A stretch of DNA of 25,683 bases from an uncultured Collinsella sp. (GTDB lineage Bacteria > Actinomycetota > Coriobacteriia > Coriobacteriales > Coriobacteriaceae), in NCBI GenBank assembly GCA_900754275.1, contig CAAECF010000100.1:1-25683 (forward strand). The letters run 5' to 3'. Below, one piece after another: positions 1-7,870 of the stretch. Below the pieces are notes generated by a model. The model was not told where the DNA came from, made no database searches, and saw nothing but the letters and a program-made list of their open reading frames with translations. How positions within the stretch are numbered: the first letter of the stretch is position 1; every line of letters starts with the position of its first letter. A program made the translations under genes and the position numbers.

Positions 1-63
1 AGCCATAAGGAGCCTCTGTCGGGCATCCGAATCCATCGAGTGCGCAGGCGCTTTTTGGTGCCG

Positions 64-170
64 CGGCTACCCGCGAGTGCCGGCAGGGCGCTTGGTGTCT
101 CGCTGGTCCTCGGCTTTGCCTGCGGGATCGCTCGACTACCAAGCGCCCTGCCGGCACTCGCGGGTAGCCG
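64..170. repeat. Perfect 33-bp inverted repeat with 41-nt loop
   Basis: Positions 64-96 are the exact reverse complement of 138-170, giving a 33-bp stem around a 41-nt GC-rich loop. Outside the stem a T-rich stretch (52-58) faces an A-rich one (174-177), so pairing could extend past a small bulge. The stem is too long for an ordinary intrinsic terminator and no U-tract follows. It may be a MITE-like or dispersed intergenic palindrome, or a strong hairpin at the end of an upstream gene outside the window. No gene is recognised in 1-390. Confidence 0.85.
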
Positions 171-305
171 ACCAAAACCACCTGAAGGGTCACATTTATC
201 TGAATAATTTAATCCCGTGTCTTTTGCTGCTCGTTGGCGTTGTTTGGGCATTGATGGCTACGTGGTTCAAGAGGCGGCGGTGCTGTTGCTTGAATTTTTG
301 TAGTT

Positions 306-347
306 AAAGAGGCCCGTTTCCCTAGGTGGGGAAACAGGCCTCTTTTT
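306..347. terminator. Bidirectional intrinsic terminator
   Basis: The arms AAAGAGGCC (306-314) and GGCCTCTTT (337-345) pair perfectly, and GTTTCCC (316-322) pairs with GGGAAAC (329-335). There are T-runs on both sides. It lies just past the 3' end of the minus-strand LANTG gene at 391-1347 and has a sequence-related counterpart at 1562-1610 behind the paralogous gene. Confidence 0.8.
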
Positions 348-390
348 GTCTCTGGGCTTGTGGATTGGCGAAGACAATAACCGCTGGCGG

Positions 391-1347
391 CTATTTTGAG
401 TTCCTGATGCGGCGTGTGGCTGTGGCGGTTATTCCGAGGCCTGCGGCGGCGATTGCCGCGAGTGCGATTGCACTCGGCGCTGCATCTCCCGTGTTCGCGA
501 GCTTGCCGGCGGTCGTATCTGCTTGCTTGGTGGAGCTCGATGGAGCGTATTTGCCGGTCGCGGGCGAGCCGGTGGGCTGCGTCGTCTCGGTCGGTTGCGT
601 CGAGTTGGAGGGAGGCGTCGTCTCGGTCGGTTGCGTTATCTCGGGCGAGGCGGTCTTGTCCGCCGCGGCCTTTGCCTCTTCGTATGCCTTGCAGGCGTCG
701 TCATAGGCCGTTTGCGCTCTTTTCAAATCGTCGAGGAGCGCATCCCGCTTGGCTGTTTCTCCGTCGAGATGGGTTTTATTAAACTCCACTTCGCTTTCAA
801 AGAAATAAATCAGGCTTTTATGACTTTCGAGGCGCATTCGGCAGTGCTCAAGCTTATCTTCACAGGAATTTTCTTGCATTATTGCCTCTGTGATCGCCTC
901 TTGCAACTGCCGAATAGTTTCGGCAGGAGTCGTGTAGTCGATTTTATTTAATTCTGCCTCAAGGGCTCTTGTCCGGTTGTGGGCCTTATCGCATTCGGCT
1001 TGAGCTGCATCGACGTTCGCTTGCATGGTAGGAAGGGATTCCTTATATATGGCGGCTTGCGCCAAATTAGTGTCGTAGTTCTCTTGAAAAATGGCAATTT
1101 TAGTATCGATTTCCGCAATTTTCTCGGGACTTGCGGCGTCTTTTGCGGCCTCGAGGTTTTTGAGCGCTTCCTGCATGGCTGCATACGCTTTTTCCCTTGC
1201 GGCGGCCGCGTCTTCCGTCTGCAAGGCAACTGCACCGGTGGGGGAACTGGTTTCTGCCGCGATCGCCGTTGCGGGGGCGATTCCCGCGACGAGTGCCGCG
1301 GAAAGGGCGATGCCCAAGGTTGCTCTTCTTGCGAGAATGTCGTTCAT
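391..1347 (-). CDS. LANTG-anchored coiled-coil surface protein (paralog 1)
   Basis: Predicted 318-residue secreted, wall-anchored protein of unknown function. Residues 1 to ~31 form a Sec-type signal peptide (RR, hydrophobic core, AIAA before ETSS). Residues ~45-235 are Ala/Glu/Lys/Gln-rich with heptad character, a likely long coiled coil. Residues ~235-280 are a Thr/Pro/Ser-rich wall-spanning linker. LANTG at 283-287 is followed by a hydrophobic segment and a tail containing RRIR, the layout of a sortase signal. The ATG at 1347 has a GAGGTG ribosome site about 5 nt upstream. The N-terminal ~80 and C-terminal ~110 residues closely match the gene at 1653-2657, while the middle differs. By eye the centre of the gene (about 770-960) is more AT-rich than its ends. 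Similarity is to each other only; no named family was recognised. Confidence 0.88.
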   Translation of the reverse strand: MNDILARRATLGIALSAALVAGIAPATAIAAETSSPTGAVALQTEDAAAAREKAYAAMQEALKNLEAAKDAASPEKIAEIDTKIAIFQENYDTNLAQAAIYKESLPTMQANVDAAQAECDKAHNRTRALEAELNKIDYTTPAETIRQLQEAITEAIMQENSCEDKLEHCRMRLESHKSLIYFFESEVEFNKTHLDGETAKRDALLDDLKRAQTAYDDACKAYEEAKAAADKTASPEITQPTETTPPSNSTQPTETTQPTGSPATGKYAPSSSTKQADTTAGKLANTGDAAPSAIALAAIAAAGLGITATATRRIRNSK

Positions 1348-1397
1348 CTCGGCACCTCATTTCAAGGGTCGGCGACTCACTTGGTAGCACTAATGTA

Positions 1398-1406
1398 AGT
1401 ATATCA
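1398..1406 (-). promoter_or_regulatory. Extended -10 promoter for the 391-1347 gene
   Basis: On the minus strand this reads TGATATACT, an extended -10 element (TGN plus TATACT) about 50 nt before the ATG. No good -35 lies 17 nt upstream, which is tolerated for extended -10 promoters. The same element and its flanks recur before the paralog at 2708-2716. Confidence 0.5.
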
Positions 1407-1561
1407 GGCGGTTTGCCCGCCATTGATCGGGCGTGCGCGTATACCCCTTGATTAACAGCCATTAAATCTATCCCTTAAGGAATGCGGCTTGCTAGTGTTG
1501 TCTGGGCATTGATGGCTACGTGGTTCAAGAGACGGCGGCGTTGGCATCTGTTTTAACAAGT

Positions 1562-1610
1562 AAAGAGGCCCGCTTCCTTCGTTTGAGTTGGGGAAGCGGG
1601 GCCTCTTTTG
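1562..1610. terminator. Bidirectional terminator of the second LANTG gene
   Basis: AAAGAGGCC (1562-1570) pairs with GGCCTCTTT (1600-1608), extended by CGCTTCC/GGAAGCG, with T-runs on both sides. It lies just past the end of the 1653-2657 gene and is a diverged copy of the terminator at 306-347. Confidence 0.78.
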
Positions 1611-1652
1611 ATTTTGGGCTTGCGGATTGGCAAAGGCGACGTTCGCTGGTAG

Positions 1653-2657
1653 CTACCTTGAGTTCTTGATGCGGCGCACACCCGCGGTGGCTATTCCGAG
1701 TCCTGTGACGGCGATGCCTGCGAGTGCGATTGCGCTCGGCGCTGTGTCGCCCGTATTTGCAAGCTTGCCGCCTGCATTTGCTTGCTTGGTGGAGCTCGGT
1801 CGAGCGTCTTTGCCTGATGTGGGCGAATTGGTGGGCAGCGTTGTTCCGGACGGCTGCGCTGAGCCGGCGGGCGGTGTCGTCTCTGCCGGTTGCGTTATCT
1901 CGGGCGAGGTGGCCTTGTCTGCCGCGGCCTTTGCCTCTTCGTATGCCTTGCAGGCGTCGTCATAGGCCGTTTGCGCTTTTTTCAAATTGTCGAGGAGCGC
2001 ATCTCGCCAGGCTGTGAACTGGTCGATATTGGCTTTATATTTCTCTACAGCACGTTCACAGTCATTAACTTGTCTTTCCTGCCTTCTGAGGCGGTCCTGG
2101 GCCTCGCGGAGCTCCATTTCGCAAAAGTCAACTCGCGCTTTTGCCGTTACGATCTCTTGGTGCAACGACTTTATTTGCTGTTTAATAGTTTCGGCAAGCT
2201 CCTCGTCGCCGAGTGCTTCGACTGCCTTAAGCTCCTCAAGTTTGTTGTCTAATTTTTCCTGGAGCTTGCTTACCCGGTTGATGGCCTCGTCGTTTTTGGC
2301 TTGGGCTGCATCGATGTCCGCTTGCATGGTGGGGAGGGATTCCCTCAATTCGGCGGCTTGCGCCGCCATCTTGTCGCGGAGCTCTTGAAAGCGGGCAATG
2401 TCATCATTGAATCTCGCAATTTTCTCGAGACTTGCGGCGTCTTTTGCGGCCTCGAGGTTTTTGAGCGCTTCCTGCATGGCTGCATACGCTTTTTCTTTTG
2501 CGGCGGTCGCATCTTTCGTCTGCAAGGCAACTGCACCGGTGGGGGAGCTGGTTTCTGCCGCGATCGCCGTTACGGGGGCGATTCCCGCGACAAGTGCCGC
2601 GGAAAGGGCGATGCCCACAGTTGCTCGTCTTGCTCTTCTTGCGAGAATGTCGTTCAT
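1653..2657 (-). CDS. LANTG-anchored coiled-coil surface protein (paralog 2)
   Basis: Predicted 334-residue paralog of the 391-1347 product, same architecture. It has a signal peptide (residues 1 to ~33, with an extra Arg-Arg repeat near the start from a 6-bp duplication), a long Glu/Lys/Ala/Gln/Arg-rich coiled coil to about residue 250, a Pro/Thr/Ser linker, then LANTG at 299-303, a hydrophobic segment and a basic tail with RRIK. The ATG at 2657 is preceded by the same GAGGTG ribosome site as paralog 1. Residues ~85-225 differ strongly from paralog 1, with a similar heptad-like composition but little identity. Each gene has its own promoter and terminator, so they are probably independent transcripts. 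The role is unknown; a surface stalk, adhesin or antigen is plausible. Confidence 0.88.
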   Translation of the reverse strand: MNDILARRARRATVGIALSAALVAGIAPVTAIAAETSSPTGAVALQTKDATAAKEKAYAAMQEALKNLEAAKDAASLEKIARFNDDIARFQELRDKMAAQAAELRESLPTMQADIDAAQAKNDEAINRVSKLQEKLDNKLEELKAVEALGDEELAETIKQQIKSLHQEIVTAKARVDFCEMELREAQDRLRRQERQVNDCERAVEKYKANIDQFTAWRDALLDNLKKAQTAYDDACKAYEEAKAAADKATSPEITQPAETTPPAGSAQPSGTTLPTNSPTSGKDARPSSTKQANAGGKLANTGDTAPSAIALAGIAVTGLGIATAGVRRIKNSR

Positions 2658-2707
2658 CTCGGCACCTCATTTCAAGGGTCGGCGGCTCGGCTGGTAGCAC
2701 TAATGTA

Positions 2708-2716
2708 AGTATATCA
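2708..2716 (-). promoter_or_regulatory. Extended -10 promoter for the 1653-2657 gene
   Basis: Minus-strand TGATATACT, identical to the element at 1398-1406 and at the same distance from its start codon. Conservation in both copies supports a functional promoter. The -35 region is poor. Confidence 0.5.
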
Positions 2717-2796
2717 GGCGATTGGCGCGCCGCTGACCGGGCATGCGCACCTCTCCGCTTCTCTGGAAACCGAATCCCATTAGAAATGACGAGTTG

Positions 2797-2826
2797 TTTA
2801 CGCTTCTTTTGGGCTCACCGTACTAT
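2797..2826 (+). promoter_or_regulatory. Candidate promoter of the ABC exporter pair
   Basis: TTTACG (2797-2802) and TACTAT (2821-2826) are separated by 18 nt, each matching the sigma70 consensus at 4 of 6 positions. The site lies 45 nt before the chosen start at 2871, in the spacer divergent from the 1653-2657 gene. Confidence 0.35.
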
Positions 2827-2870
2827 CATGATTCGAATTGAGTGTGAATGATGATAGGGAGCGCCTTTTT

Positions 2871-4724
2871 ATGATTGAGCTGCTCAGGCGTTTTGGTGGT
2901 AAGTTTCGCCGGTATATGGTGATTGGCCCTGCGTGCAAGTTGATTGAAGTGATCTTTGACCTGCTGACGCCGCTGGTGATTGCCCAGATGATCGATAAAG
3001 GTATCGGTGCGCATGACGTGAGTGCCGTCGTCCGCTACGGCATGGTGCTCGCCGCCATGGCTGTAATCGGCATCTCGTTTACGCTTGTTTGCCAGAAGAT
3101 GGCGGCGCTCACCTCGCAGGGCATGGGTACTGACATTCGCGGCGCACTCTACCAGCACATCAACAAGCTGAGCTATGCCGAGCTCGACCGCTTTGGCACG
3201 CCGTCGCTCATCACGCGCATTACCAACGACGTTAACCAGGTCCAGCTCGCTGTGGCGCTGGGCGTGCGCATGCTCATCCGCTGGCCCTTTCTAGCGGTGG
3301 GCTCCATGTGCGCGGCCCTTGCCATCGACCTTAAGCTCGGCATCATCTTTTTGATCTGCACGCCCGCCATTGGCCTGGTGTTCTGGGTTGTCATGGCGCG
3401 CTGCATTCCGTACTACAAGCAGCTGCAGGCAAAGCTCGACCGCATCGCGCTTATCTGCCGCGAGGGCCTTTCGGGCGCCCGCGTGGTTCGCGCCTTCGTG
3501 CGCGAAGATCACGAGCGCGAGCGCTTTGCGCAGGCCGCCGACGACCAGGCCAATACTGCCATCGCGGTGGGCAAGCTCTCGTCGATTCTCAACCCCGTCA
3601 CGTTTTTGGTGATGAACCTGGGCGTGTGCGCCATCCTGTGGGTGGGCGGCATCCAGGTCAGCGTGGGCGAGCTTACGCAGGGCCAGGTCATGGCGTTTGT
3701 GAACTACATGACGCAGACCCTGACCTCCATCGTGTACGTCGCCAACCTGGTCGTGGTCTTTACCAAGGCGAGCGCCAGCGCGTCGCGTATCAACGAGGTG
3801 CTCAATTGCGTGCCGGGCATCGCTGACGAGGGCAACCAGCCGGTCGCGCTGCCCAAGCCGGGCAATGTCGCTTCAGTTCCCGCGCTGAGCTTGAGCCATG
3901 CGAGCTTCTCGTTTGGCGCTGGCGCGGCCAATGCTGTCAACGATGTGACGCTGGAACTCCCGCTGGGCAAGACGCTCGGCATTATCGGCGGTACGGGTAG
4001 CGGCAAGTCCACGCTCGTCTCGCTCATCCCGCGCCTGTACGATGCGAGCACCGGCAGCGTGAGCGTGATGGGCGTCGACGTGCGCACCTGGCCGCTCGAC
4101 CAGCTGCGCCGTGTGGTCGCGACCGTTCCGCAGCGCGCATCGCTGGTGAGCGGCTCCATCCGCAGCAACCTGACCTGGCGCGATGAAGCTGCGACCGACG
4201 AGGAGCTCTGGGTGGCACTCGACATGGCGCAGGCCAGCGAGTTCGTGCGCAACAAGCCGCAGGGCTTAGACGCCCCGGTCGAGGCGGGCGGCAAGAACTT
4301 TAGCGGTGGCCAGCGTCAGCGCCTGACTATCGCGCGTGCCTTGGTTGGTTCGCCTCAGATATTGATCATGGATGACTCCGCGTCGGCGCTCGACTTTAAG
4401 ACCGACGCGGCGCTTCGCCATGCCATTCGCGAACGAAGCATGCGCGGTGCCGCCGAGGGTGGGCTGCCGCTGACCACGGTGATTGTGAGCCAGCGCGTCT
4501 CGACCGTGCGCGACGCCGACATGATCTGCGTGCTCGATCACGGCTCGGTCGCGGGCCTGGGCACGCACGATGAGCTGTATACGACCTGCCAGCTCTATCG
4601 CGAGATTTGCCAGTCGCAGCTTCGTCGTGAGGAGCTCGAGGGTCAGCAGGGGAGCGCGACGTCCACGTCCACCCCAGGCGCCGCGTGCGCCCTGGCATCC
4701 ACTTGCGCAAAGGAGGGCTGCTAG
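2871..4724 (+). CDS. ABC exporter subunit A, degenerate ATPase site
   Basis: Type IV ABC exporter half-transporter of 617 residues: six-helix membrane domain (residues ~15-310) fused to an ATPase domain (~340-590). Walker A GGTGSGKST lies near 373-381 and the signature FSGGQRQ starts at 477. Walker B ends Asp501-Asp502 where the catalytic Glu is normally found, and the H-loop His is replaced by Gln541. These are hallmarks of the non-hydrolysing site of heterodimeric exporters (TM287/288, BmrCD and LmrCD type). The start is ATG 2871 because AGGGAG (2856-2861) lies 9 nt upstream; a TTG at 2838 is in frame but lacks a comparable site. The stop abuts the next gene, so the two form one operon. The tail after the ATPase domain is Ser/Thr/Ala-rich. 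The substrate cannot be told; multidrug or lipid-like export is typical. Confidence 0.92.
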   Translation: MIELLRRFGGKFRRYMVIGPACKLIEVIFDLLTPLVIAQMIDKGIGAHDVSAVVRYGMVLAAMAVIGISFTLVCQKMAALTSQGMGTDIRGALYQHINKLSYAELDRFGTPSLITRITNDVNQVQLAVALGVRMLIRWPFLAVGSMCAALAIDLKLGIIFLICTPAIGLVFWVVMARCIPYYKQLQAKLDRIALICREGLSGARVVRAFVREDHERERFAQAADDQANTAIAVGKLSSILNPVTFLVMNLGVCAILWVGGIQVSVGELTQGQVMAFVNYMTQTLTSIVYVANLVVVFTKASASASRINEVLNCVPGIADEGNQPVALPKPGNVASVPALSLSHASFSFGAGAANAVNDVTLELPLGKTLGIIGGTGSGKSTLVSLIPRLYDASTGSVSVMGVDVRTWPLDQLRRVVATVPQRASLVSGSIRSNLTWRDEAATDEELWVALDMAQASEFVRNKPQGLDAPVEAGGKNFSGGQRQRLTIARALVGSPQILIMDDSASALDFKTDAALRHAIRERSMRGAAEGGLPLTTVIVSQRVSTVRDADMICVLDHGSVAGLGTHDELYTTCQLYREICQSQLRREELEGQQGSATSTSTPGAACALASTCAKEGC

Positions 4725-6584
4725 ATGAATCCGTATACTTCCTCCGGTTCGGTCGCCACGATGACGGCCAACGTGTCCGGCAACGATAACCTCAACGACT
4801 TGGGTGACGGCCCGCGTCAGCCCGGCGACCCCGAGCGCTACCCCGTGGGCGCGGTAGCTCGCCGCCTGCTGGGCTACGTCCGTCCGCATCGCATTTCGTT
4901 TACGGCGTCGTTTGTGAGCGCTGCCATCTCGGTGATCTTACAACTCTATACGCCCATCCTCATCGGCGAGGGCATCGACCTCATCGTTGCCGCCGGGCAG
5001 GTGGACTTTGACGCGCTGCTGCCGCTCGTCACCAAGCTTGCGATTGTCGTGGTGGGCGCGGCGGCCTTCCAGTGGCTGCAGGGCTACTGCGTCAACCGCC
5101 TGTCCTACGAGACAGTGCGCGACATGCGCGTGGAGGCGAGCGACAAGCTCAGCCGCATGCCGCTCAGCTTTATCGACAGCCATGCCCATGGTGACCTTAT
5201 GAGCCGCGTAGTCAACGACGTCGACCAGGTGGGCGATGGTCTGCTGCAGGGCTTCACACAGCTCTTTACCGGCGTTATCACCATTGTGGGCACGCTCGCG
5301 TTTATGCTCTCCATCAACCTGACCATGACGCTCGTGGTGGTGCTCGTCACGCCGCTTTCCATCTTTGCGGCCGGCGCCATCGCAAAGCTCTCCAACAAGA
5401 GCTTTACGGCCCAGCAACGCATTCAAGGCCGGCTCGGCGGCCATATCGAGGAGTATGTGGGCGAGCAAAAGCTCGTGGACGCGTTTGCCTACGGCCCGAG
5501 CGCTCAGCAGCGCTTCGATGCCCTTAACGCCGAGCTGTATACGGCAGGTGAGCGCGCGCAGTTTATGGGTTCGCTTTCCAACCCCGGTACGCGCTTTATC
5601 AACAACATCATCTACGCTGTGGTCGCCGTGATCGGCTGCGTGGGCGTGATCACGGGCGTGCCGGCGGCGCTCACGGTGGGCGGCGTGCAGATCTTCCTGT
5701 CCTACGCCAACCAGTACACTAAGCCGTTCAACGAGGTCACGAACGTCATCACGCAGATCCAGACCGCGTACGCCTCGGCGCGCCGCATGTTTGCGTTGCT
5801 TGATGCGCGCGAGCAGGAGCCCGACGCGGCGGATGCCGTGGAGCTTGTCGCCCCGCAGGGCGAGGTGACCTTTGAACACGTGGACTTTAGCTATGTGCCC
5901 GACCGCAAACTGCTGCAGGATATCTGCATCGAGGCCAAACCCGGTACGCGCTTTGCCCTCGTCGGTCCCACGGGCTGTGGCAAGACGACGCTCATCAATC
6001 TGCTGCTGCGCTTTTACGATATCGATGCTGGGCGCATCGCGGTCGATGGTCGCTCCTCGCGTGACTACACGCGCGCGAGCCTGCGCCGCGCCTTTGGCAT
6101 GGTGCTGCAGGACACCTGGCTGTTCGAGGGCACGGTGGCCGAAAACATTGCCTACGGTTGCCCCGATGCCACGCGCGAGCAGATTGTCGAGGCCGCCAAG
6201 CGCGCGCACGCGCACAAGTTTATCGCGCAGCTGCCAGGCGGCTACGATACGGTGATCGGCGAGGACGGCGGCACGTTTAGCCAAGGTCAAAAACAGCTGC
6301 TGTGCATCGCGCGCGTCATGCTCACCGACCCAGCTATCTTGCTGCTGGACGAGGCGACCTCGAGCATCGATACGCGTACCGAGCTGCAGGTTCAGGCGGC
6401 ATTCGACAAGCTTATGGCAGGTCGCACAAGCTTTGTCGTGGCGCACCGCCTGAGCACCATCCGCAACGCCGATTGCATTCTGGTGATGCGCGACGGCCAG
6501 GTTATCGAGCGGGGCACACACGACGAGCTGCTGGCGGCAGACGGCTTCTACGCCGAACTCTACCGCAGCCAGTTCGCCCAGTGA
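4725..6584 (+). CDS. ABC exporter subunit B, canonical ATPase site
   Basis: Partner half-transporter of 619 residues with a membrane domain (~45-340) and an ATPase domain (~375-615). Walker A GPTGCGKTT begins at 414, Walker B is LLLDE with catalytic Glu543, and the H-loop has His574. The signature is SQGQ (519-522) instead of SGGQ. It therefore supplies the working catalytic residues, while its altered signature completes the degenerate site with subunit A. The ATG directly follows the upstream stop, with AAGGAGG 8 nt before it, so translation is probably coupled. An unusual ~45-residue polar N-terminal extension precedes the first helix. Family membership is certain; the cargo is unknown. 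Confidence 0.93.
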   Translation: MNPYTSSGSVATMTANVSGNDNLNDLGDGPRQPGDPERYPVGAVARRLLGYVRPHRISFTASFVSAAISVILQLYTPILIGEGIDLIVAAGQVDFDALLPLVTKLAIVVVGAAAFQWLQGYCVNRLSYETVRDMRVEASDKLSRMPLSFIDSHAHGDLMSRVVNDVDQVGDGLLQGFTQLFTGVITIVGTLAFMLSINLTMTLVVVLVTPLSIFAAGAIAKLSNKSFTAQQRIQGRLGGHIEEYVGEQKLVDAFAYGPSAQQRFDALNAELYTAGERAQFMGSLSNPGTRFINNIIYAVVAVIGCVGVITGVPAALTVGGVQIFLSYANQYTKPFNEVTNVITQIQTAYASARRMFALLDAREQEPDAADAVELVAPQGEVTFEHVDFSYVPDRKLLQDICIEAKPGTRFALVGPTGCGKTTLINLLLRFYDIDAGRIAVDGRSSRDYTRASLRRAFGMVLQDTWLFEGTVAENIAYGCPDATREQIVEAAKRAHAHKFIAQLPGGYDTVIGEDGGTFSQGQKQLLCIARVMLTDPAILLLDEATSSIDTRTELQVQAAFDKLMAGRTSFVVAHRLSTIRNADCILVMRDGQVIERGTHDELLAADGFYAELYRSQFAQ

Positions 6585-6659
6585 GCAAGCCCGTGGGGCA
6601 AATTAATCAGGTTTGTTTGTCCCATAGAGCGATCTTGTTATATAGCGTTCTACCAGCGC

Positions 6660-6751
6660 GTGAAACATTTTGACGATACTCCGTGACACAATTTGACGGC
6701 GTTTTGTGAAACAGTTTTTCGGCCATTCGTGAAACGTTCTGCGGCGGTTTC
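6660..6751 (+). repeat. Four tandem 23-bp repeats, GTGAAAC-type
   Basis: Related sequences begin at 6660, 6683, 6706 and 6729, exactly 23 bp apart. Each starts GTGAAAC (GTGACAC in the second), followed by a T-rich run and a GC patch. The array sits in the 323-bp gap between the exporter and the flavodoxin gene, about 160-250 bp before the latter. It may be a multi-site operator. A 6-bp inverted repeat GACAGA/TCTGTC (6809-6832) lies closer to the gene. Nothing else was recognised in this gap. Confidence 0.7.
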
Positions 6752-6907
6752 AATCCGAAGTACATACTGTTCGAAATCTGTCCAAAGATGTCGTCTGCGT
6801 CGCCAATCGACAGACGGTGGTTTACATCTGTCACGTTAGTACTAAGATATTCATCTAATAAATTGCATTAGTGGCTTTAGTTTTGGGGGAAACGAGGCAA
6901 CGTGACT

Positions 6908-7459
6908 ATGACGTGCTCTTTGGTGGTTAACAGCAAGAGCGGTAATACCAGGATGGTTTCGGGTGCGATCAAGCGCACTCTGCAGACTGCGGGCGTTGAG
7001 TTTGTCCACGCCGCGGCGTTGAGCGACGATGCGGACGCAGATCAGGTTGCGCTCGAGGCGCAGGGCGCCTGCGCGGCCGACACGGTGCTCGTCGGTTTTT
7101 GGTGCGACAAGGGCGCGTGCACGCCGTCGGTCGCGGCGTTGCTCTCCGCCTTGCACGGCAAGCGCGTCTTCCTGTTTGGCACCTGCGGCTTTGGGGCCGA
7201 CCAGAGCTATTACCAGCAGATTATTGATCGCGTAACTTCCAATTTGGCTGGGGATGCCGAGCTTGCGGGCTGGGCGATGTGCCAGGGCAAGATGGGCCCC
7301 GCGGTCAAGCAGCGCTACGAGGCCATGCTCGAGCAAGATCCCGAAAACGCCCGATTTAAGATGCTGCTCGACAACTGGGTTGCCGCGAAGGACCATCCCA
7401 CCAAGGAAGACCTGGACAACATGGCTGCAGCCGCCAAGAAGGCCGTGCTGGGAGAGTAG
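6908..7459 (+). CDS. Flavodoxin-like protein
   Basis: Predicted 183-residue cytoplasmic FMN-binding electron-transfer protein. The N-terminal beta strand leads into SKSGNT (residues 9-14), the phosphate-binding loop typical of flavodoxins. It is followed by GFWCDKGAC and by FLFGTCGFG in the flavin-contacting loops, then a helical C-terminus with Lys/Glu-rich ends. The pattern resembles the flavodoxin subgroup that includes BilS-type proteins, but no bilirubin reductase gene is adjacent, so no specific role is assigned. GAGG at 6894-6897 fits ATG 6908 (10 nt) better than GTG 6902 (4 nt); the latter would add two residues. It appears monocistronic, with a terminator at 7502-7530. Confidence 0.82.
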   Translation: MTCSLVVNSKSGNTRMVSGAIKRTLQTAGVEFVHAAALSDDADADQVALEAQGACAADTVLVGFWCDKGACTPSVAALLSALHGKRVFLFGTCGFGADQSYYQQIIDRVTSNLAGDAELAGWAMCQGKMGPAVKQRYEAMLEQDPENARFKMLLDNWVAAKDHPTKEDLDNMAAAAKKAVLGE

Positions 7460-7501
7460 CTTCGCCGTTCGTGGTCCTTCGTGCAAAACAATACAAATGT
7501 G

Positions 7502-7530
7502 AAAGCCTCGAAGTTCTCGAGGCTTTTTTC
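7502..7530 (+). terminator. Terminator of the flavodoxin gene
   Basis: AAGCCTCGA pairs with TCGAGGCTT around a 5-nt loop and is followed by a run of T. It lies about 40 nt after the flavodoxin stop codon. Confidence 0.85.
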
Positions 7531-7547
7531 GTGACACGAGGGCGCCC

Positions 7548-7870
7548 CTTTATTGATGGAAGGCCTAATAAGCTGATTGTTCTATGCCCGGATGTGTGCG
7601 GAGTGGGATGGGATTTCCGGATGGGTGGGGTTGCGGAAGCTGCGTCCCGGAATTTGCCTTTGGAATGGGATGCGGTTTCCCGTTGAGGGGCTCTGTGGAA
7701 ACCGCATCCCAGTTTTCGGCCGAGAAATGGGATGTAGTTTCCGGTTGAGGGTCTTGGCGGAAAGTGCGACCCGGAATTTGTGATCGAAGCGGGATACGGC
7801 TTCCCAACGGGGCCACAAGCGGAAGCCGCATCCCACTCCGGACGGGAATTCTGGGACACGGTTTTCAGAG
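7548..7870 (+). repeat. 62-bp hairpin-unit array, copy A
   Basis: A conserved ~30-bp lead-in (CTTTATTGAT...CTAATAAGCTGAT) is followed by units starting at 7604, 7666, 7728, 7790 and a partial one at 7852, exactly 62 bp apart. Each complete unit can fold: left arm like GGGATGCGGTTTCC, a ~16-nt loop, then the complementary arm. The unit at 7666-7711 has a perfect 15-bp stem. The period is not a multiple of 3 and no frame is conserved, so it is non-coding. A collinear copy lies at 17188-17510. The function is unknown. Confidence 0.85.

Larger units (their letters stand above)
239..2760. repeat. Tandem duplication, two ~1.26-kb gene units
   Basis: Sequence at 239-273 recurs nearly exactly at 1497-1531. 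After it come a related terminator (306-347, 1562-1610), a LANTG gene (391-1347, 1653-2657) and a matching promoter region (about 1375-1410, 2685-2720). The repeated unit is therefore downstream flank, terminator, gene and promoter. The gene ends and promoter are well conserved; the coiled-coil core and the outer upstream DNA are not. Confidence 0.8.

Noticed and set aside
1..36. A minus-strand ATG at 36 opens a 12-codon frame to the window edge.
   Set aside because: Too short to judge, and no ribosome site lies upstream.
77..307. A 76-codon plus-strand frame.
   Set aside because: It runs through both arms of the inverted repeat and ends just before a terminator; composition and lack of a ribosome site argue against a gene.
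4938..6521. A long minus-strand frame (527 codons) opposite ABC subunit B.
   Set aside because: It is an antisense shadow in GC-rich DNA, rich in Arg and His, and the plus strand has clear ABC motifs.
6660..6751. parS-type ParB sites, because GTGAAAC equals one half of the parS palindrome.
   Set aside because: The heads are in direct orientation only, with no facing half-site, and no parA/parB genes are present.
7548..7870. CRISPR array.
   Set aside because: The whole 62-bp unit is related from copy to copy and folds as a hairpin; there are no unique spacers and no cas genes.
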